NCBI GenBank assembly: GCA_965208745.1
Contig: CBDBPN010000003.1
Location: 186,001 to 250,000 of the forward strand
DNA length: 64,000 bases
Reading direction: 5' to 3'
DNA from: VXNE01 sp965208745
GTDB taxonomy: Bacteria; Pseudomonadota; Gammaproteobacteria; Pseudomonadales; Azotimanducaceae
Positions 32,063-41,559 of this stretch are shown here, one piece after another. Under the pieces are notes generated by a model that saw nothing but the letters and a program-made list of their open reading frames with translations, did no database searches and was not told where the DNA came from. The number at the start of each line of letters is the position of its first letter. Positions within the stretch are counted from its first letter, which is position 1. Position numbers and translations under genes: made by a program.

Positions 32063-33082
32063 TCATCTCGGTGTGCGTTTACCCGTGTACCAGGTCACCG
32101 GCCGGGCGTCCGCGTCCACCCGGTCCGCCACGTCGAGCACCATGGCGAACAGGGCCATGCGCACCAGGACGCCGTTGTCGGTCTGCCGGAAGATCGCCAG
32201 GTTCGGGTTGGCGTTCAGGTCCTCGTCCAGTTCCTGGGCCTGGGACCGCGAGTCCCGGGGCAGGGGATGCATGATCACCGTGTTCGGCTCGCAGTGCTCG
32301 GTGTAGATCGCCTCGTTCAGCCGGAACAACCCGCGGTAGCGGTCCGCCTCCTCCTGCGACGGAAAACGCTCCTCCTGGGTGCGGGTGACGTAGACGATGT
32401 CCACGTGGTGGATCCCGGCCTCCAGTTCGTGACCTTCGTTGACGGCGTGATCACGCGCCCGGAGCGCCGCGGCGATCTCCGGGGAGACCTCGAGACCGGG
32501 AGGCGATACCAGGTTGAAGGTCACCGCGTCGAACAGCCCCAGGAGCTTGCACAGCGAGTGCACGGCCCGGCCGTACTTCAGGTCGCCGATCAGCGCGATG
32601 CGCAGCCCGTCGATCCCGCCGCCCCGGGCGTGCATCTCCTTGCGCACGGTGTACAGGTCGAGCAGCGCCTGGCTCGGATGCTCGTTCGGACCGTCGCCGC
32701 CGTTGATCACGGGTACGCGGGAGGCCTCGGCGAAAGCCCCGACGGAACCGGGTTCCGGATGCCGCATGACGATGACGTCGCTGTAGCCGGAGAGCACGCG
32801 GGCCGTGTCGTGCAGCGACTCGCCCTTGGCGAAGGAGGTCTCCCGGATCTCGGTGGTCTCGCGGACCTCGCCCCCGAGCAGGTTGAAGGCGCTGCCGAAC
32901 GAGATGCGCGTGCGCGTGCTCGGCTCGAAGAACATGTTGGAGAGGATCGCGCCCTGCAGCACGCGCGTGATGCGCTCCCGGCGCGCGAACGGTTCCATCG
33001 CGTCGGCCACGTCGAAGAGCCGCTCGACATCCGCCCGCTCGAACTGGTCGACCGAGAGGATGTCCTGTCCGACGAAATTCAC
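32063..33082 (-). CDS. pyrB: Aspartate carbamoyltransferase, catalytic chain
   Basis: A 339-residue enzyme catalysing the first committed step of pyrimidine synthesis. Carbamoyl-phosphate binding is shown by NMFFEPSTRTRISFGSAFNLLGG (~50-72), KGESLHDTARVLSGYSDVIVMRHP and NGGDGPNEHPSQALLDLYT. Aspartate-binding HPLPRDSRSQAQEL, where the family has HPLPR, lies near 265. This marks it as ATCase rather than ornithine carbamoyltransferase. It is slightly longer than E. coli PyrB (311). No pyrI regulatory chain or dihydroorotase follows; instead a small cupin does. Confidence 0.93.
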   Translation of the reverse strand: MNFVGQDILSVDQFERADVERLFDVADAMEPFARRERITRVLQGAILSNMFFEPSTRTRISFGSAFNLLGGEVRETTEIRETSFAKGESLHDTARVLSGYSDVIVMRHPEPGSVGAFAEASRVPVINGGDGPNEHPSQALLDLYTVRKEMHARGGGIDGLRIALIGDLKYGRAVHSLCKLLGLFDAVTFNLVSPPGLEVSPEIAAALRARDHAVNEGHELEAGIHHVDIVYVTRTQEERFPSQEEADRYRGLFRLNEAIYTEHCEPNTVIMHPLPRDSRSQAQELDEDLNANPNLAIFRQTDNGVLVRMALFAMVLDVADRVDADARPVTWYTGKRTPR

Positions 33083-33165
33083 CCGGGTGCGGGAGCGGCT
33101 CGCATCCCCGACGATTCTATCGCCATGGCGCCGTCTCCGGGAACGATCGGCGCCCCTCCGACGCG

Positions 33166-35460
33166 TCAGAAACCTACGCGCACGCCCAGGGAAGCGGTGC
33201 GGTCCCTGTTCGGCCGGGCTCCGTACGGATGCCTGCCGAGCAGGTCACGGGCCCCCGTGAGGTTGTCTACCCGGGCAAGCAGCGCGACGCGTTCGCTCAC
33301 CGCCCACGATCCGGACACATCCACCGTCAGCGTGGCGTCCGTAATCTCGAAGCGTCCGCAGGATGCCCGGACGCACACGGCGTCGACGTAGTGCACGCCG
33401 GCATAGGCTTCGAACGCACCCCGCAGCCACCCGACCGTGGCGTGCGCCTGCCACTCCGGAATGTACGGAATGGGGTCGCCCCGGCCAACGTCCCCGAAGA
33501 AGTCGGTGTCCGCGATGTCGGAGTCGAAGTGCGCGTCGATCCAGGTCACGTCGAGGTCGAGCGGCATCGCGAATCCGCGGGCCTCGACCAGTTCGGTCCC
33601 GAACTGGAACTCGATGCCCCGCACGGTCGCGGCATCGCCGTTGAACGCGTCGCCGATGTCGCAGTCGGCGCCCGACGACGCCGTACACTCGCCGAGCAGG
33701 TTGTCGTAGTCGCTCAGGAACGCCGTCGCCTCGAACCGCGTCCGCGCACCCGCGCGGCGTACGCCGAACTCGAAGTTGACCGCTTCCTCCTCGTCGACGT
33801 CCGGCGCGTTGCTCGGCGCCGTAAAGCCCTTGTGCACGCCGGCGAAGACGCGTAACGCCTCGTTGGCCCGGAAACTGACGCCGACGCCGGGCAGCCACAC
33901 CCGCGTCGTGTTCTCACGCGTGTCGCGGAAGTTGGCGCGCGCCCGCGACGCCGGGTTCGACGTGCGGCCGGCCCGGGTCTCGTAGCGGGTGCGGCGTTGG
34001 TCGATGTCCTCGTAGCGCAGGCCGGGCGACACCGTCCAACGGCCGAACTCGATCCGGTCATGGACGTACAGCGCCACCGCACGGGCTTCCTGCACCCGGT
34101 TGCCGGCGTTCCCGAGCAGCCCCGGGGCGTCCAGCACCAGGCGTCCATCCTCCTGGTGGTACGTGCTGTTCCGCTGCAGCCGGTCCTCTTCGTCCTCGTG
34201 CCGGCGCAGGCCCACCTCGATCGCGTGCCGCGTCGCGCCGAGGGCGGCGTCGGTCTCGAAGGCGAACTGCACGCCCCGGGAGTAGTACTCGCGCGCGTTC
34301 GAGCGCAATTGGATGCTCCCCGGGGCCGTGTCGGCCTCGCCATGCAGAATGGCCCGAAGCTCGTCCGTCGTGCGCCCGCCGAGACCCTCTCCGCGGTTGA
34401 CCGCGCGGATGACGTTGAACCAGCTCGTCCGCGAGAACGCCCCGGCATCGGCGCTGCCACCGAAATCGATTCCTTCGGTCTTGAACCAGTCGCGCTCGTG
34501 CTCGTTCAGGTAGGCGGTGGACGTGAACCGCGTGTCGCCCGTCAGATCGTAGTCGTAGCGCAGGATGACCTGCTCGTGCGCCGTCTCGATGCGGTCGAGC
34601 GCGGACAGGCCGTAGCGCCGAAACGGGTCGGCGGCGAAATCGCGGTCGGCGAGACCGAGATAGCTCTGGTCGGACGCCTGGTCCGCCGCCTGCAGCTTGA
34701 GTTCGACGCCGTGGCGGGAGTCCCGCGGGGCATAGCGCAACTTGACCGTGTAGTCGCGCACGTCGAGGCCAGTATCCCCCCGGCTTCCGTCTATGTCCTG
34801 GAAGCCGTCCGAGAACCACTGGTGGGTCTCCACGAGGAAACCGAAACCGGCGTCGGTCACGCCGCCATAGGTGGCGTGCGCCCGCCAGGTCGCGTCCTCG
34901 CCGGCGGATGCGGCGAACGACCCCGCGCGCGCGGCGGGGATGGGTGTGGAGAGCATGTTGAGCGCGCCGCCGATCGTGTACGGGCCCTGGGTGATGGCCG
35001 AGGGTCCCTTGAGGATCTCGAAGGCATGCATGCGGCCGGCCGTGGGGAAGTAGTACGCGGAAGGGGCGGAGTAGGGCGCGGGAGCGATGAGGACGTTGTC
35101 CTCGAGCAGGGTGATGCGACCGCTCCGTTCGCTCGCCACGCCGCGGATGCTGATGTTCGGACGCAGCCCGTAGCCGTCCTCCACCTGCACGGAGACGCCC
35201 GGGGTCTGGCGCACGATCCGCTGGATGTCGGCGTAGCCGAAGCGCTGCAGCACCTCCTGGCCGATGACGTCTGCGGCGCCGCCGAGGCCGTTCACGTCGT
35301 CGCGGGTGCCGACGATGGTCATCTCATCGTGGAAGGGCTCCGCGTCGCGCTCCCCGACCCGATCTCGCTCCACGGCATCCCCGCGCGCGTGCAGCGTGGC
35401 CAGCGCCAGGGCGGCGCTCCAGAACATTGGATGACGGTAAACGGTGGGCCTCCCGGGCAT
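33166..35460 (-). CDS. TonB-dependent outer-membrane receptor (siderophore/ferric citrate type)
   Basis: A 764-residue receptor. A signal peptide (MFWSAALALATLHARG, from the second Met) is followed by a short TonB-box region with MTIVGTRDD. The plug then reads GVSVQVEDGYGLRPNISIRGVASERSGRITLLEDNVLIA, with FEILKGPSAITQGPYTIGGALNM. The long beta barrel ends in phenylalanine (SLGVRVGF), as needed for outer-membrane insertion. The plug resembles FecA-type ferric citrate receptors, but the ligand is not certain. Regulation by iron is supported by a Fur-like palindrome upstream. No fecIR-like regulators adjoin it. Confidence 0.92.
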   Translation of the reverse strand: MPGRPTVYRHPMFWSAALALATLHARGDAVERDRVGERDAEPFHDEMTIVGTRDDVNGLGGAADVIGQEVLQRFGYADIQRIVRQTPGVSVQVEDGYGLRPNISIRGVASERSGRITLLEDNVLIAPAPYSAPSAYYFPTAGRMHAFEILKGPSAITQGPYTIGGALNMLSTPIPAARAGSFAASAGEDATWRAHATYGGVTDAGFGFLVETHQWFSDGFQDIDGSRGDTGLDVRDYTVKLRYAPRDSRHGVELKLQAADQASDQSYLGLADRDFAADPFRRYGLSALDRIETAHEQVILRYDYDLTGDTRFTSTAYLNEHERDWFKTEGIDFGGSADAGAFSRTSWFNVIRAVNRGEGLGGRTTDELRAILHGEADTAPGSIQLRSNAREYYSRGVQFAFETDAALGATRHAIEVGLRRHEDEEDRLQRNSTYHQEDGRLVLDAPGLLGNAGNRVQEARAVALYVHDRIEFGRWTVSPGLRYEDIDQRRTRYETRAGRTSNPASRARANFRDTRENTTRVWLPGVGVSFRANEALRVFAGVHKGFTAPSNAPDVDEEEAVNFEFGVRRAGARTRFEATAFLSDYDNLLGECTASSGADCDIGDAFNGDAATVRGIEFQFGTELVEARGFAMPLDLDVTWIDAHFDSDIADTDFFGDVGRGDPIPYIPEWQAHATVGWLRGAFEAYAGVHYVDAVCVRASCGRFEITDATLTVDVSGSWAVSERVALLARVDNLTGARDLLGRHPYGARPNRDRTASLGVRVGF

Positions 35461-35510
35461 GAATGGCTTCCCTGTTTCACGGCCCGCGAGCCGACCGTTG
35501 CGGAAACTAA

Positions 35511-35534
35511 CGCAAATGCGAACGATTCGCAATT
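35511..35534 (-). promoter_or_regulatory. Fur-like operator upstream of the TonB receptor
   Basis: TGCGAA at 35517-35522, three bases, TTCGCA at 35526-35531, with AT-rich flanks. The whole resembles the GCAAATGCGAAT-type Fur boxes before many gammaproteobacterial TonB receptors. It lies ~50 bp before the receptor ATG, in the gap shared with gspE. Confidence 0.65.
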
Positions 35535-35604
35535 GTTGTTCCCCAACCGGTCCACGTCCCCGCCGACTGCTATGATCGCGCTCCCCGGCAGGGACCGCGT
35601 CACT

Positions 35605-37128
35605 ATGGTCGACTACGCAACCGACGAGCCGCTGTTCGCGCGCCTCCCGTTCGCCTTCGCGCGGCGTTTCGGCGTCGCGTTCGACGGTTCGCCTCCGGCC
35701 GGCGACGGCAGCGTCCCGCTGGTCTGCCGCCAGGTTCCGTCGCTCACGACCCTCGCGGAGGTCCGCCGTTTCGCGGGGTGCCGCCTGACGCTGGACGTCA
35801 TCGGCGAAGAACGCTTCGAGACGCGTCTGGCCGAGATCTACGCGGGGGACACCCTCGAGGCGAAGGAAATGGTCGAGGGGCTCGGCGACGACCTCGATCT
35901 CGCCCGCCTCGCCGATTCGGTCCCGGAGACCGAGGACCTCCTGGAACAGGAGGACGACGCCCCGATCATCCGCCTCATCAACGCGCTCCTTGCCGAAGCG
36001 ATCCGCGAGGACGCTTCGGACATCCACATCGAGACCTTCGAGCGCGATCTCGTTGTGCGGTTCCGTGTCGACGGCGTCCTGCGCGAGGCGGTCCGCCCGA
36101 AACGCGCCGTCGCTTCGCTTCTCGTGTCGCGCATCAAGGTCATGGCCAAGCTCGACATCGCGGAGAAGCGCGTGCCGCAGGACGGGCGCATCGCGCTCCG
36201 GATCGGTGGGCGCGAGGTGGACGTGCGGGTGTCCACCCTGCCTTCGGCCCACGGCGAACGGGTGGTGCTGCGGTTGCTCGACAAGCAGGCCGGGCGCCTG
36301 ACGCTGCCGAATCTCGGCATGCGGGCCGACGTCCTGGAGCGGCTGCGGGAGGTGGTGCACCGGCCGCACGGGATCTTCCTGGTGACGGGACCGACCGGCT
36401 CAGGCAAGACGACCACCCTCTACGCGTCGCTGACCGAACTCAGCACGCGCACGATGAACATCCTCACGATCGAGAACCCGATCGAGTACAACCTGACGGG
36501 GATCGGCCAGACCCAGGTGAACGAGAAGGCGGACATGACCTTCGCGCGCGGGCTCCGCGCCATCCTGCGCCAGGACCCGGACGTGGTCATGGTTGGCGAG
36601 ATCCGGGACCTCGAAACCGCGGAGATCGCCATACAGGCGAGCCTGACCGGACACCTCGTCATGTCGACCCTGCACACGAACACGGCGATCGGCGCGGTCG
36701 TGCGCCTCGTCGACCAGGGCGTGGAGCCGTTCCTCGTCGCCTCGAGCCTCGTCGGCGTGCTGGCGCAACGACTGGTGCGCAAGCTCTGCGAGGAATGCAA
36801 GGTCGAGGCGGAACCCGATGCTTTCGAACGCCGGTTCCTCGGGGAAACCGGCGCCGCCACCGTGTATCGGGCCGTCGGCTGCGAGGCCTGCGGCCAGTCC
36901 GGGTACCGCGGCCGCACGGGCATCTACGAGCTCGTCGTCCTCGACGACCGCATGCGCGAACTGATCCATGACCGGGCCTCCGAGCAGGCGCTGTCGCAGT
37001 ACGCCCGCACACGCTTCCCGGGCATGCGCGAGGACGGTCGGGCGAAGGTGCTCCAGGGACTGACCACGGTGCAGGAAGTGCTGCGCGTGACGCTCGAGGA
37101 TCAGGCCGCGGTCCCGGGAGCGTCCTGA
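35605..37128 (+). CDS. gspE: Type II secretion ATPase GspE
   Basis: A 507-residue hexameric ATPase that powers pseudopilus assembly. The N-terminal N1E/N2E part begins MVDYATDEPLFARLPFAFARRFG. It is followed by DDAPIIRLINALLAEAIREDASDIHIE and Walker A GPTGSGKTTTLYA (~261). The Asp box (NILTIENPIEYNLTGIGQTQVN), Walker B (DVVMVGEIRDLETAE) and His box (HLVMSTLHTN) come next. The zinc-binding CEEC and CEAC pairs of the CM domain lie at ~395 and 425. The ATG at 35605 is chosen over an earlier ATG near 35572, which would add ~11 residues. It is the first gene of the gsp cluster. Confidence 0.95.
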   Translation: MVDYATDEPLFARLPFAFARRFGVAFDGSPPAGDGSVPLVCRQVPSLTTLAEVRRFAGCRLTLDVIGEERFETRLAEIYAGDTLEAKEMVEGLGDDLDLARLADSVPETEDLLEQEDDAPIIRLINALLAEAIREDASDIHIETFERDLVVRFRVDGVLREAVRPKRAVASLLVSRIKVMAKLDIAEKRVPQDGRIALRIGGREVDVRVSTLPSAHGERVVLRLLDKQAGRLTLPNLGMRADVLERLREVVHRPHGIFLVTGPTGSGKTTTLYASLTELSTRTMNILTIENPIEYNLTGIGQTQVNEKADMTFARGLRAILRQDPDVVMVGEIRDLETAEIAIQASLTGHLVMSTLHTNTAIGAVVRLVDQGVEPFLVASSLVGVLAQRLVRKLCEECKVEAEPDAFERRFLGETGAATVYRAVGCEACGQSGYRGRTGIYELVVLDDRMRELIHDRASEQALSQYARTRFPGMREDGRAKVLQGLTTVQEVLRVTLEDQAAVPGAS

Positions 37129-37129
37129 C

Positions 37130-38341
37130 TTGGCCGCATTCGAGTTCGTCGCCCTCGACGAACGCGGGCGTCGCCGGCGCGGCGTCCGGGAGGGAGACAG
37201 TCGGCGCCAGGTGCGCCAGGTGCTGCGCGAGGAAGGCCTGACCCCGCTGTCGGTCGACCAGACCGTAGAGCGCTCGGGCGGGACGTTGCGGTGGTCGTTC
37301 GGCCGCGGCATGTCGCTCCTCGAGCTCGCGCTGTTCACCCGGCAGATGGCCACGCTCGTCGCCGCCGCGCTGCCGATCGAGGAGGCGCTGCACGCCGTCG
37401 CGCAGCAGACCGAGAAGCGGCGCGCCGGGGCAATGATCATGGCCGTGCGGGGCCGCGTCCGCGAGGGCTACCCGCTGGCGTCGGCGCTGGCGGAGTTCCC
37501 TTCGACGTTCCCGGACATGTACCGCTCGACCGTCGCCGCCGGAGAGCAGTCCGGATTCCTGGATGTGGTGCTCGAGAACCTGGCGGACTATATCGAGGCC
37601 CGCTTCGAGTCCCGCCGCAACGTCGAGATGGCGCTCTTCTACCCGGCGCTCCTGCTGGTGTTCGCGCTGCTCATCGTGGGCGCTCTGCTCATCTACGTCG
37701 TGCCCGACATCGTCCGGGTCTTCGACGACACCGGCGAGCAACTGCCATTCCTGACGCAGGTGATGATCGCCGTCTCGGAGTTCCTGCAGGCCTGGCTCTG
37801 GCTCGTCGCGGTCGGCGCCGCGCTGTTCGTGCTCGGGCTGCGCAGGGTGCTGGCCCAGCCCCGCATCCGGTCCGCCTGGGACCGGCGCAAGCTGGCCTTG
37901 CCCATCGCCGGTCGCATCGTCCGGGGCGGGAATGCGAGCCGGTACGCGAGCACGCTGTCGATCCTCACGTCGAGCGGCGTACCCCTTGTGGAAGCCATGC
38001 GCATCGCCGGCGAAGTGGTGACGAACCAGTGGCTGAAGGGACGCCTGGACCATGCGACCGCCCGCGTCAGCGAGGGGGCGAGCCTCAAGGTGGCGCTCGA
38101 GTCCGCGGGACACTTCCCGCCGATGTTCCTCCACATGATCGGGAGCGGCGAGGCGAGCGGCGAACTGGACACGATGCTGCGCAAGGTCGCGCAGTACCAG
38201 CAGCAGGAGCTCGAGCGCCTGGTGACGACCCTCGTGCGCCTCTTCGAACCGATGATGATGCTGTTCATGGGGGTGCTGGTCATCGTCGTGGTATTGGCGA
38301 TACTGTTGCCCATCCTCAGCATGAACCAACTTGTGGCCTGA
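37130..38341 (+). CDS. gspF: Type II secretion inner-membrane platform protein GspF
   Basis: A 403-residue polytopic protein starting with TTG one base after the gspE stop. Two repeated GspF domains are seen: ALFTRQMATLVAAALPIEEALHAV near 65-90 and NASRYASTLSILTSSGVPLVEAMRIA near 265-290. Transmembrane helices lie at about 170-195 (LFYPALLLVFALLIVGALLIYVV), 215-240 and at the C-terminus (MMMLFMGVLVIVVVLAILLPI). It anchors the GspE/L/M assembly in the inner membrane. Confidence 0.95.
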   Translation: MAAFEFVALDERGRRRRGVREGDSRRQVRQVLREEGLTPLSVDQTVERSGGTLRWSFGRGMSLLELALFTRQMATLVAAALPIEEALHAVAQQTEKRRAGAMIMAVRGRVREGYPLASALAEFPSTFPDMYRSTVAAGEQSGFLDVVLENLADYIEARFESRRNVEMALFYPALLLVFALLIVGALLIYVVPDIVRVFDDTGEQLPFLTQVMIAVSEFLQAWLWLVAVGAALFVLGLRRVLAQPRIRSAWDRRKLALPIAGRIVRGGNASRYASTLSILTSSGVPLVEAMRIAGEVVTNQWLKGRLDHATARVSEGASLKVALESAGHFPPMFLHMIGSGEASGELDTMLRKVAQYQQQELERLVTTLVRLFEPMMMLFMGVLVIVVVLAILLPILSMNQLVA

Positions 38342-38345
38342 ACAC

Positions 38346-38789
38346 ATGAACACCGGAAAGCAGGACTCGGCCCCGAAGCCCTCCCGGGGTTTCACGCTCA
38401 TCGAAATCATGGTGGTGATCGTCATCATCGGCATCATCGGCGCGCTGTTCGTGCCGAACATCATCGGCCGCGGCGACCAGGCCCGGCGCACCGCCGCGGA
38501 GACGGACCTCCGCAGTATCGGCATGACCCTGGACATGTACCGCCTGGACAACGCCCACTATCCGTCCACGGAGCAAGGCCTCGAGGCGCTCATCTCGAAG
38601 CCCGGCGGATTCCCCGAGCCGCGCAACTACAACCCGGACGGTTACGCCAAGCGGCTCCCCACCGACCCCTGGGGCAACCCCTACGTCTACGTCGGTGTCG
38701 ACCGCAGCTTCGAGTTGTACTCGTTGGGCGCCGATGGCGTGGACGGCGGGGAGGGCGGGGGAGCCGACATCCGATACCGCGACCTGTAG
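38346..38789 (+). CDS. gspG: Type II secretion major pseudopilin GspG
   Basis: A 147-residue prepilin. The leader MNTGKQDSAPKPSRG ends at the prepilin peptidase site G|FTLIEIMVVIVIIGIIGALF, with glutamate at mature position 5. The globular part shows the GspG calcium-loop region: LDNAHYPSTEQGLEALI, PTDPWGNPYVYV and YSLGADGVDGGEGGGADI. It forms the bulk of the pseudopilus that pushes substrates through the outer-membrane secretin. Starts 4 nt after gspF. Confidence 0.95.
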   Translation: MNTGKQDSAPKPSRGFTLIEIMVVIVIIGIIGALFVPNIIGRGDQARRTAAETDLRSIGMTLDMYRLDNAHYPSTEQGLEALISKPGGFPEPRNYNPDGYAKRLPTDPWGNPYVYVGVDRSFELYSLGADGVDGGEGGGADIRYRDL

Positions 38790-38827
38790 CGCGCCCGGGG
38801 CGCCCGGCATAGGTGCCCGTATCCCGC

Positions 38828-39352
38828 ATGAAAGCGGCGCCACGCGGTTTCACGCTCCTCGAGCTGGTGGTCGTGCTCGGCATCGTCGGCGTGCTCGCCG
38901 GGGTCGTCGTACTCAGTTTCGTCGGCGCCGACCGCGAACGGAACCTGCAGACCGAAGCCATGCGCCTCGCGGCGCTGGTGGAACTCGCACGCACCGAGGC
39001 CACGATGCGCAACGCCCGCATGGGCCTCTTCGTCGACGCCGACGCGTACGCCTTCGCCACCTTCGACCCCGAGACGGGCGACTGGACGCGTCCGGAGGAG
39101 GGGCCCTTCCGCCTGCGGACCGCCCCGGAAGGCGTGTCGTTCTCGGCGGCTACGGAAAGCCAGGAGTTACCGGCCGACCCCGCCCCACGCGGCGATCGCC
39201 GCACACTGCCCGACATCCTGATCTTCGCGAGCGGAGAACAGACTCCGTTCACCGTCGAGGTCGTTCCGGCCTGGGGGTCCACGCCATGGCGGGTGCACTC
39301 CGACGGCATTCAGCGCACCGTGGCGACCCGCCCCGGTGAGGACGCCGCATGA
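38828..39352 (+). CDS. gspH: Type II secretion minor pseudopilin GspH
   Basis: A 174-residue pseudopilin read from ATG 38828; a GTG at 38813 would add five residues. The processing site is RG|FTLLELVVVLGIVGVLAGVVVLSFVG. The globular domain is typical of GspH in length, with GMGLF-like MRNARMGLFVDADAYAF and ADPAPRGDRRTLPDILIFASGEQTPFTVEV. It forms part of the pseudopilus tip complex. The stop overlaps gspI by ATGA. Confidence 0.9.
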   Translation: MKAAPRGFTLLELVVVLGIVGVLAGVVVLSFVGADRERNLQTEAMRLAALVELARTEATMRNARMGLFVDADAYAFATFDPETGDWTRPEEGPFRLRTAPEGVSFSAATESQELPADPAPRGDRRTLPDILIFASGEQTPFTVEVVPAWGSTPWRVHSDGIQRTVATRPGEDAA

Positions 39353-39741
39353 AACGGGGCCGCGGCTTCACGCTGATGGAGCTCATGGTGGCGCTGGTCG
39401 TCGTCGCCACCGTGGCCACCGCCGTGTACCTGCGCAGCGGCGAGACAATGGGCCAGATCGCCGTTCTCGAACAGCGCACGCTCGCGCGCTGGGTCGCCGA
39501 GAACGAGATCGAACGCGCGCGGCTCGAACGCCACGCCGCCGGCGAGGAGGCGATACCCGTCGCATCGGGGTCGACGCGGCGCCGGGTGACGCTGGGAGGA
39601 CGGGAGTGGTCCGTCGTGGCCACTACCAGCGCCACGTCGCACCGGTGGTTGCGCCGGGTGGAGTACACGGTGTTCGTCCTCGAGGACGGTGACGAGTTCG
39701 GCCCGGTGGACCAGGTCACGGCTTTCGTCGGGCAGTACTGA
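39349..39741 (+). CDS. gspI: Type II secretion minor pseudopilin GspI
   Basis: A 130-residue pseudopilin. It has a short leader MKRGRG|FTLMELMVALVVVATVATAVY, then LEQRTLARWVAENEIERARLE, the characteristic GspI stretch, and a small beta domain (RRRVTLGGREWSVVATTS). It initiates the tip heterotrimer with GspJ and GspK. It overlaps gspH at the start (ATGA) and gspJ at the end (TGATG). Confidence 0.92.
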   Translation: MKRGRGFTLMELMVALVVVATVATAVYLRSGETMGQIAVLEQRTLARWVAENEIERARLERHAAGEEAIPVASGSTRRRVTLGGREWSVVATTSATSHRWLRRVEYTVFVLEDGDEFGPVDQVTAFVGQY

Positions 39742-40481
39742 TGTCCATCGGCGCGCGCTCGCGGACCCCTCCACCCGCCGGCTTCACCCTCCTGGAGATG
39801 CTCGTCGCGCTCGGCGTATTCGCCGTCATCGGCCTGCTCTCGGCACAGATCGTCACGCAGATGGTCGACGTCAACGAACTGACCCGGGCGCGCGCGGATC
39901 GCCTGGTGGAAGTGCAGCGCGCGGTGGAGCTCATTCGGCGCGATGTCCAGCAACTGGCGCATCGGCACGTTCGCGACGAGTTGGGCGAGCCGGTCCCCAC
40001 GCTCGACGTCAACCAGGTCGGCGTCATGCGCTTCACGCGCCGGGGCTGGTCCAACCCCCTCGAGCTCAAGCGGTCGGAGTTGCAGCGGGTGGCCTACGTG
40101 CTCGAAGAAGAGTTGCTCTACCGCGTCTTCTGGCCCGTGCTCGATCGCGGGGCGGACACGCAACCCGTCTCGCAGCTGCTCCTCGACGGAGTCGAGGCGA
40201 TGGAGGTGTCCGCCATCGACGTCTCGGGACGCCGCCACGCCTACTGGCCCCTTGCCGGCGAGTCCGCCGCGGACCCGGCCCGCGAACTTGCGGCCTTCGA
40301 GATCCGTCTCGCGGTCCCGCCGTACGGCGAGATCGACCGGCTGTGGGCGGTCCCGTTCAGCGGCGTCCCCCGGGAGGACGCCGCAGAGCCGGGCGACGCA
40401 GGCGCGGAAGAGGACGAGGACGAGGACGAGGACGCCGGAGACGGGGCCTTCGGGCAGACGCCGATCGATGCGGTTTCCTGA
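39741..40481 (+). CDS. gspJ: Type II secretion minor pseudopilin GspJ
   Basis: A 246-residue pseudopilin, cleaved at AG|FTLLEMLVALGVFAVIGLLSAQIV. Typical GspJ lines are RLVEVQRAVELIRRDVQQLAHR, MRFTRRGWSNPLELKRSELQRVAYVLEEELLYR and FWPVLDRG. The last ~35 residues are extremely acidic (EDEDEDEDAGDG), longer than usual. Its start shares a base with the gspI stop, and its end overlaps gspK by 14 nt. Confidence 0.93.
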   Translation: MSIGARSRTPPPAGFTLLEMLVALGVFAVIGLLSAQIVTQMVDVNELTRARADRLVEVQRAVELIRRDVQQLAHRHVRDELGEPVPTLDVNQVGVMRFTRRGWSNPLELKRSELQRVAYVLEEELLYRVFWPVLDRGADTQPVSQLLLDGVEAMEVSAIDVSGRRHAYWPLAGESAADPARELAAFEIRLAVPPYGEIDRLWAVPFSGVPREDAAEPGDAGAEEDEDEDEDAGDGAFGQTPIDAVS

Positions 40482-41559
40482 ACCCCACGCACCGCCCTCG
40501 CGCCGCGCGAGGACCACCCGGGGCGTCGCCCTGGTTAGCGTCCTGCTCATCGTGGCCCTGGCGAGCGCGCTGGCCTACCAGATGCTGTCGCGCCATGGCC
40601 TGACGATCGCCCACTCCGAACAGTTGCTGCGTGGCGGACAGGTGCGCGAATACGCCCTCGCCGCCGAGGCGTTCGCGCGGCAGCTGCTGGTGGAGGACTG
40701 GTCCGACGAAGAGACCCGGGCGGCCGACACGCTGCTCGAGCCATGGGCGGAGCCGACCGCGCCTTTCGAGATCGAGGACGGCGAGATCGCGCTCGCGATC
40801 GTGGACCTCAACGCGCGCTTCAATCTCAACGGCGTCATCGGCAAGGGAGGGCCGGACAATGTCCAGCGACTGAAGCAGCTCGTCGCCAATCTCGAGCTTG
40901 AACCCGTCATCGCGGATGCGTGGGGCGACTGGGTGGATCCGGACTCGGACGTCAACGCGGGCGGAGCGGAAGACGAGACCTACCTGCTGTCCGTCCCGGC
41001 CTATCGCGCGGCGAACCAGCCGGTCGCGAGCGCTAGCGAACTGCTGGCGGTTCGCGACGTCACGGCGGACGACTACGCGATCCTGCGACCGCACGTCGCA
41101 TGGTTGCCCGACACGAACCTGCGGGTCAACGTGAATACGGCCGGCTACGAAATGCTGCGCTGCCTGGCCCCCGGGCTCTCGGAGGAGGAGGCGGAAACGC
41201 TGATAGAATCCGAACGCGAGTTTCAGGAGGTGGCCGAAGTCACGGCCCAGCACGCGGCGCTCGGCAACAGCGTCGCGGCGATCGCCGTCATGAGCGAATA
41301 TTTCGAAGTGCGCGTACGGGCCGAACTCGGGGATACGCGGATGACACTCGCCTCCATGCTGCACCGGGATCCGACCACGGGCAGGGTACGCCTCCTCGCG
41401 CGAGACTTCGGCCGCAACTTCCAGCCTGTGGCCCCGCCCCACGGCGAGAACGGCGGCGCCTACGCGGACGACGCGCTGGGCGCCGCCGACGCGCCAGTTC
41501 CGAAGCGGTTTGCGTCGACGGTCCAGGAACGGTCATGGCACGTCTCTTCCTACGACTGA
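40468..41559 (+). CDS. gspK: Type II secretion minor pseudopilin GspK
   Basis: A 363-residue pseudopilin that caps the tip. Leader and hydrophobic helix are RTTRGVALVSVLLIVALASALAYQM, with the valine/alanine start seen in GspK rather than FTL. The large domain has DLNARFNLNGVIG, WGDWVDPDSDVNAGGAEDETYLL, and the helical SAM-like insertion LRVNVNTAGYEMLRCLAPGLSEEEAETLIESE. It overlaps gspJ by 14 nt and gspL by 25 nt. Confidence 0.93.
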   Translation: MRFPEPHAPPSRRARTTRGVALVSVLLIVALASALAYQMLSRHGLTIAHSEQLLRGGQVREYALAAEAFARQLLVEDWSDEETRAADTLLEPWAEPTAPFEIEDGEIALAIVDLNARFNLNGVIGKGGPDNVQRLKQLVANLELEPVIADAWGDWVDPDSDVNAGGAEDETYLLSVPAYRAANQPVASASELLAVRDVTADDYAILRPHVAWLPDTNLRVNVNTAGYEMLRCLAPGLSEEEAETLIESEREFQEVAEVTAQHAALGNSVAAIAVMSEYFEVRVRAELGDTRMTLASMLHRDPTTGRVRLLARDFGRNFQPVAPPHGENGGAYADDALGAADAPVPKRFASTVQERSWHVSSYD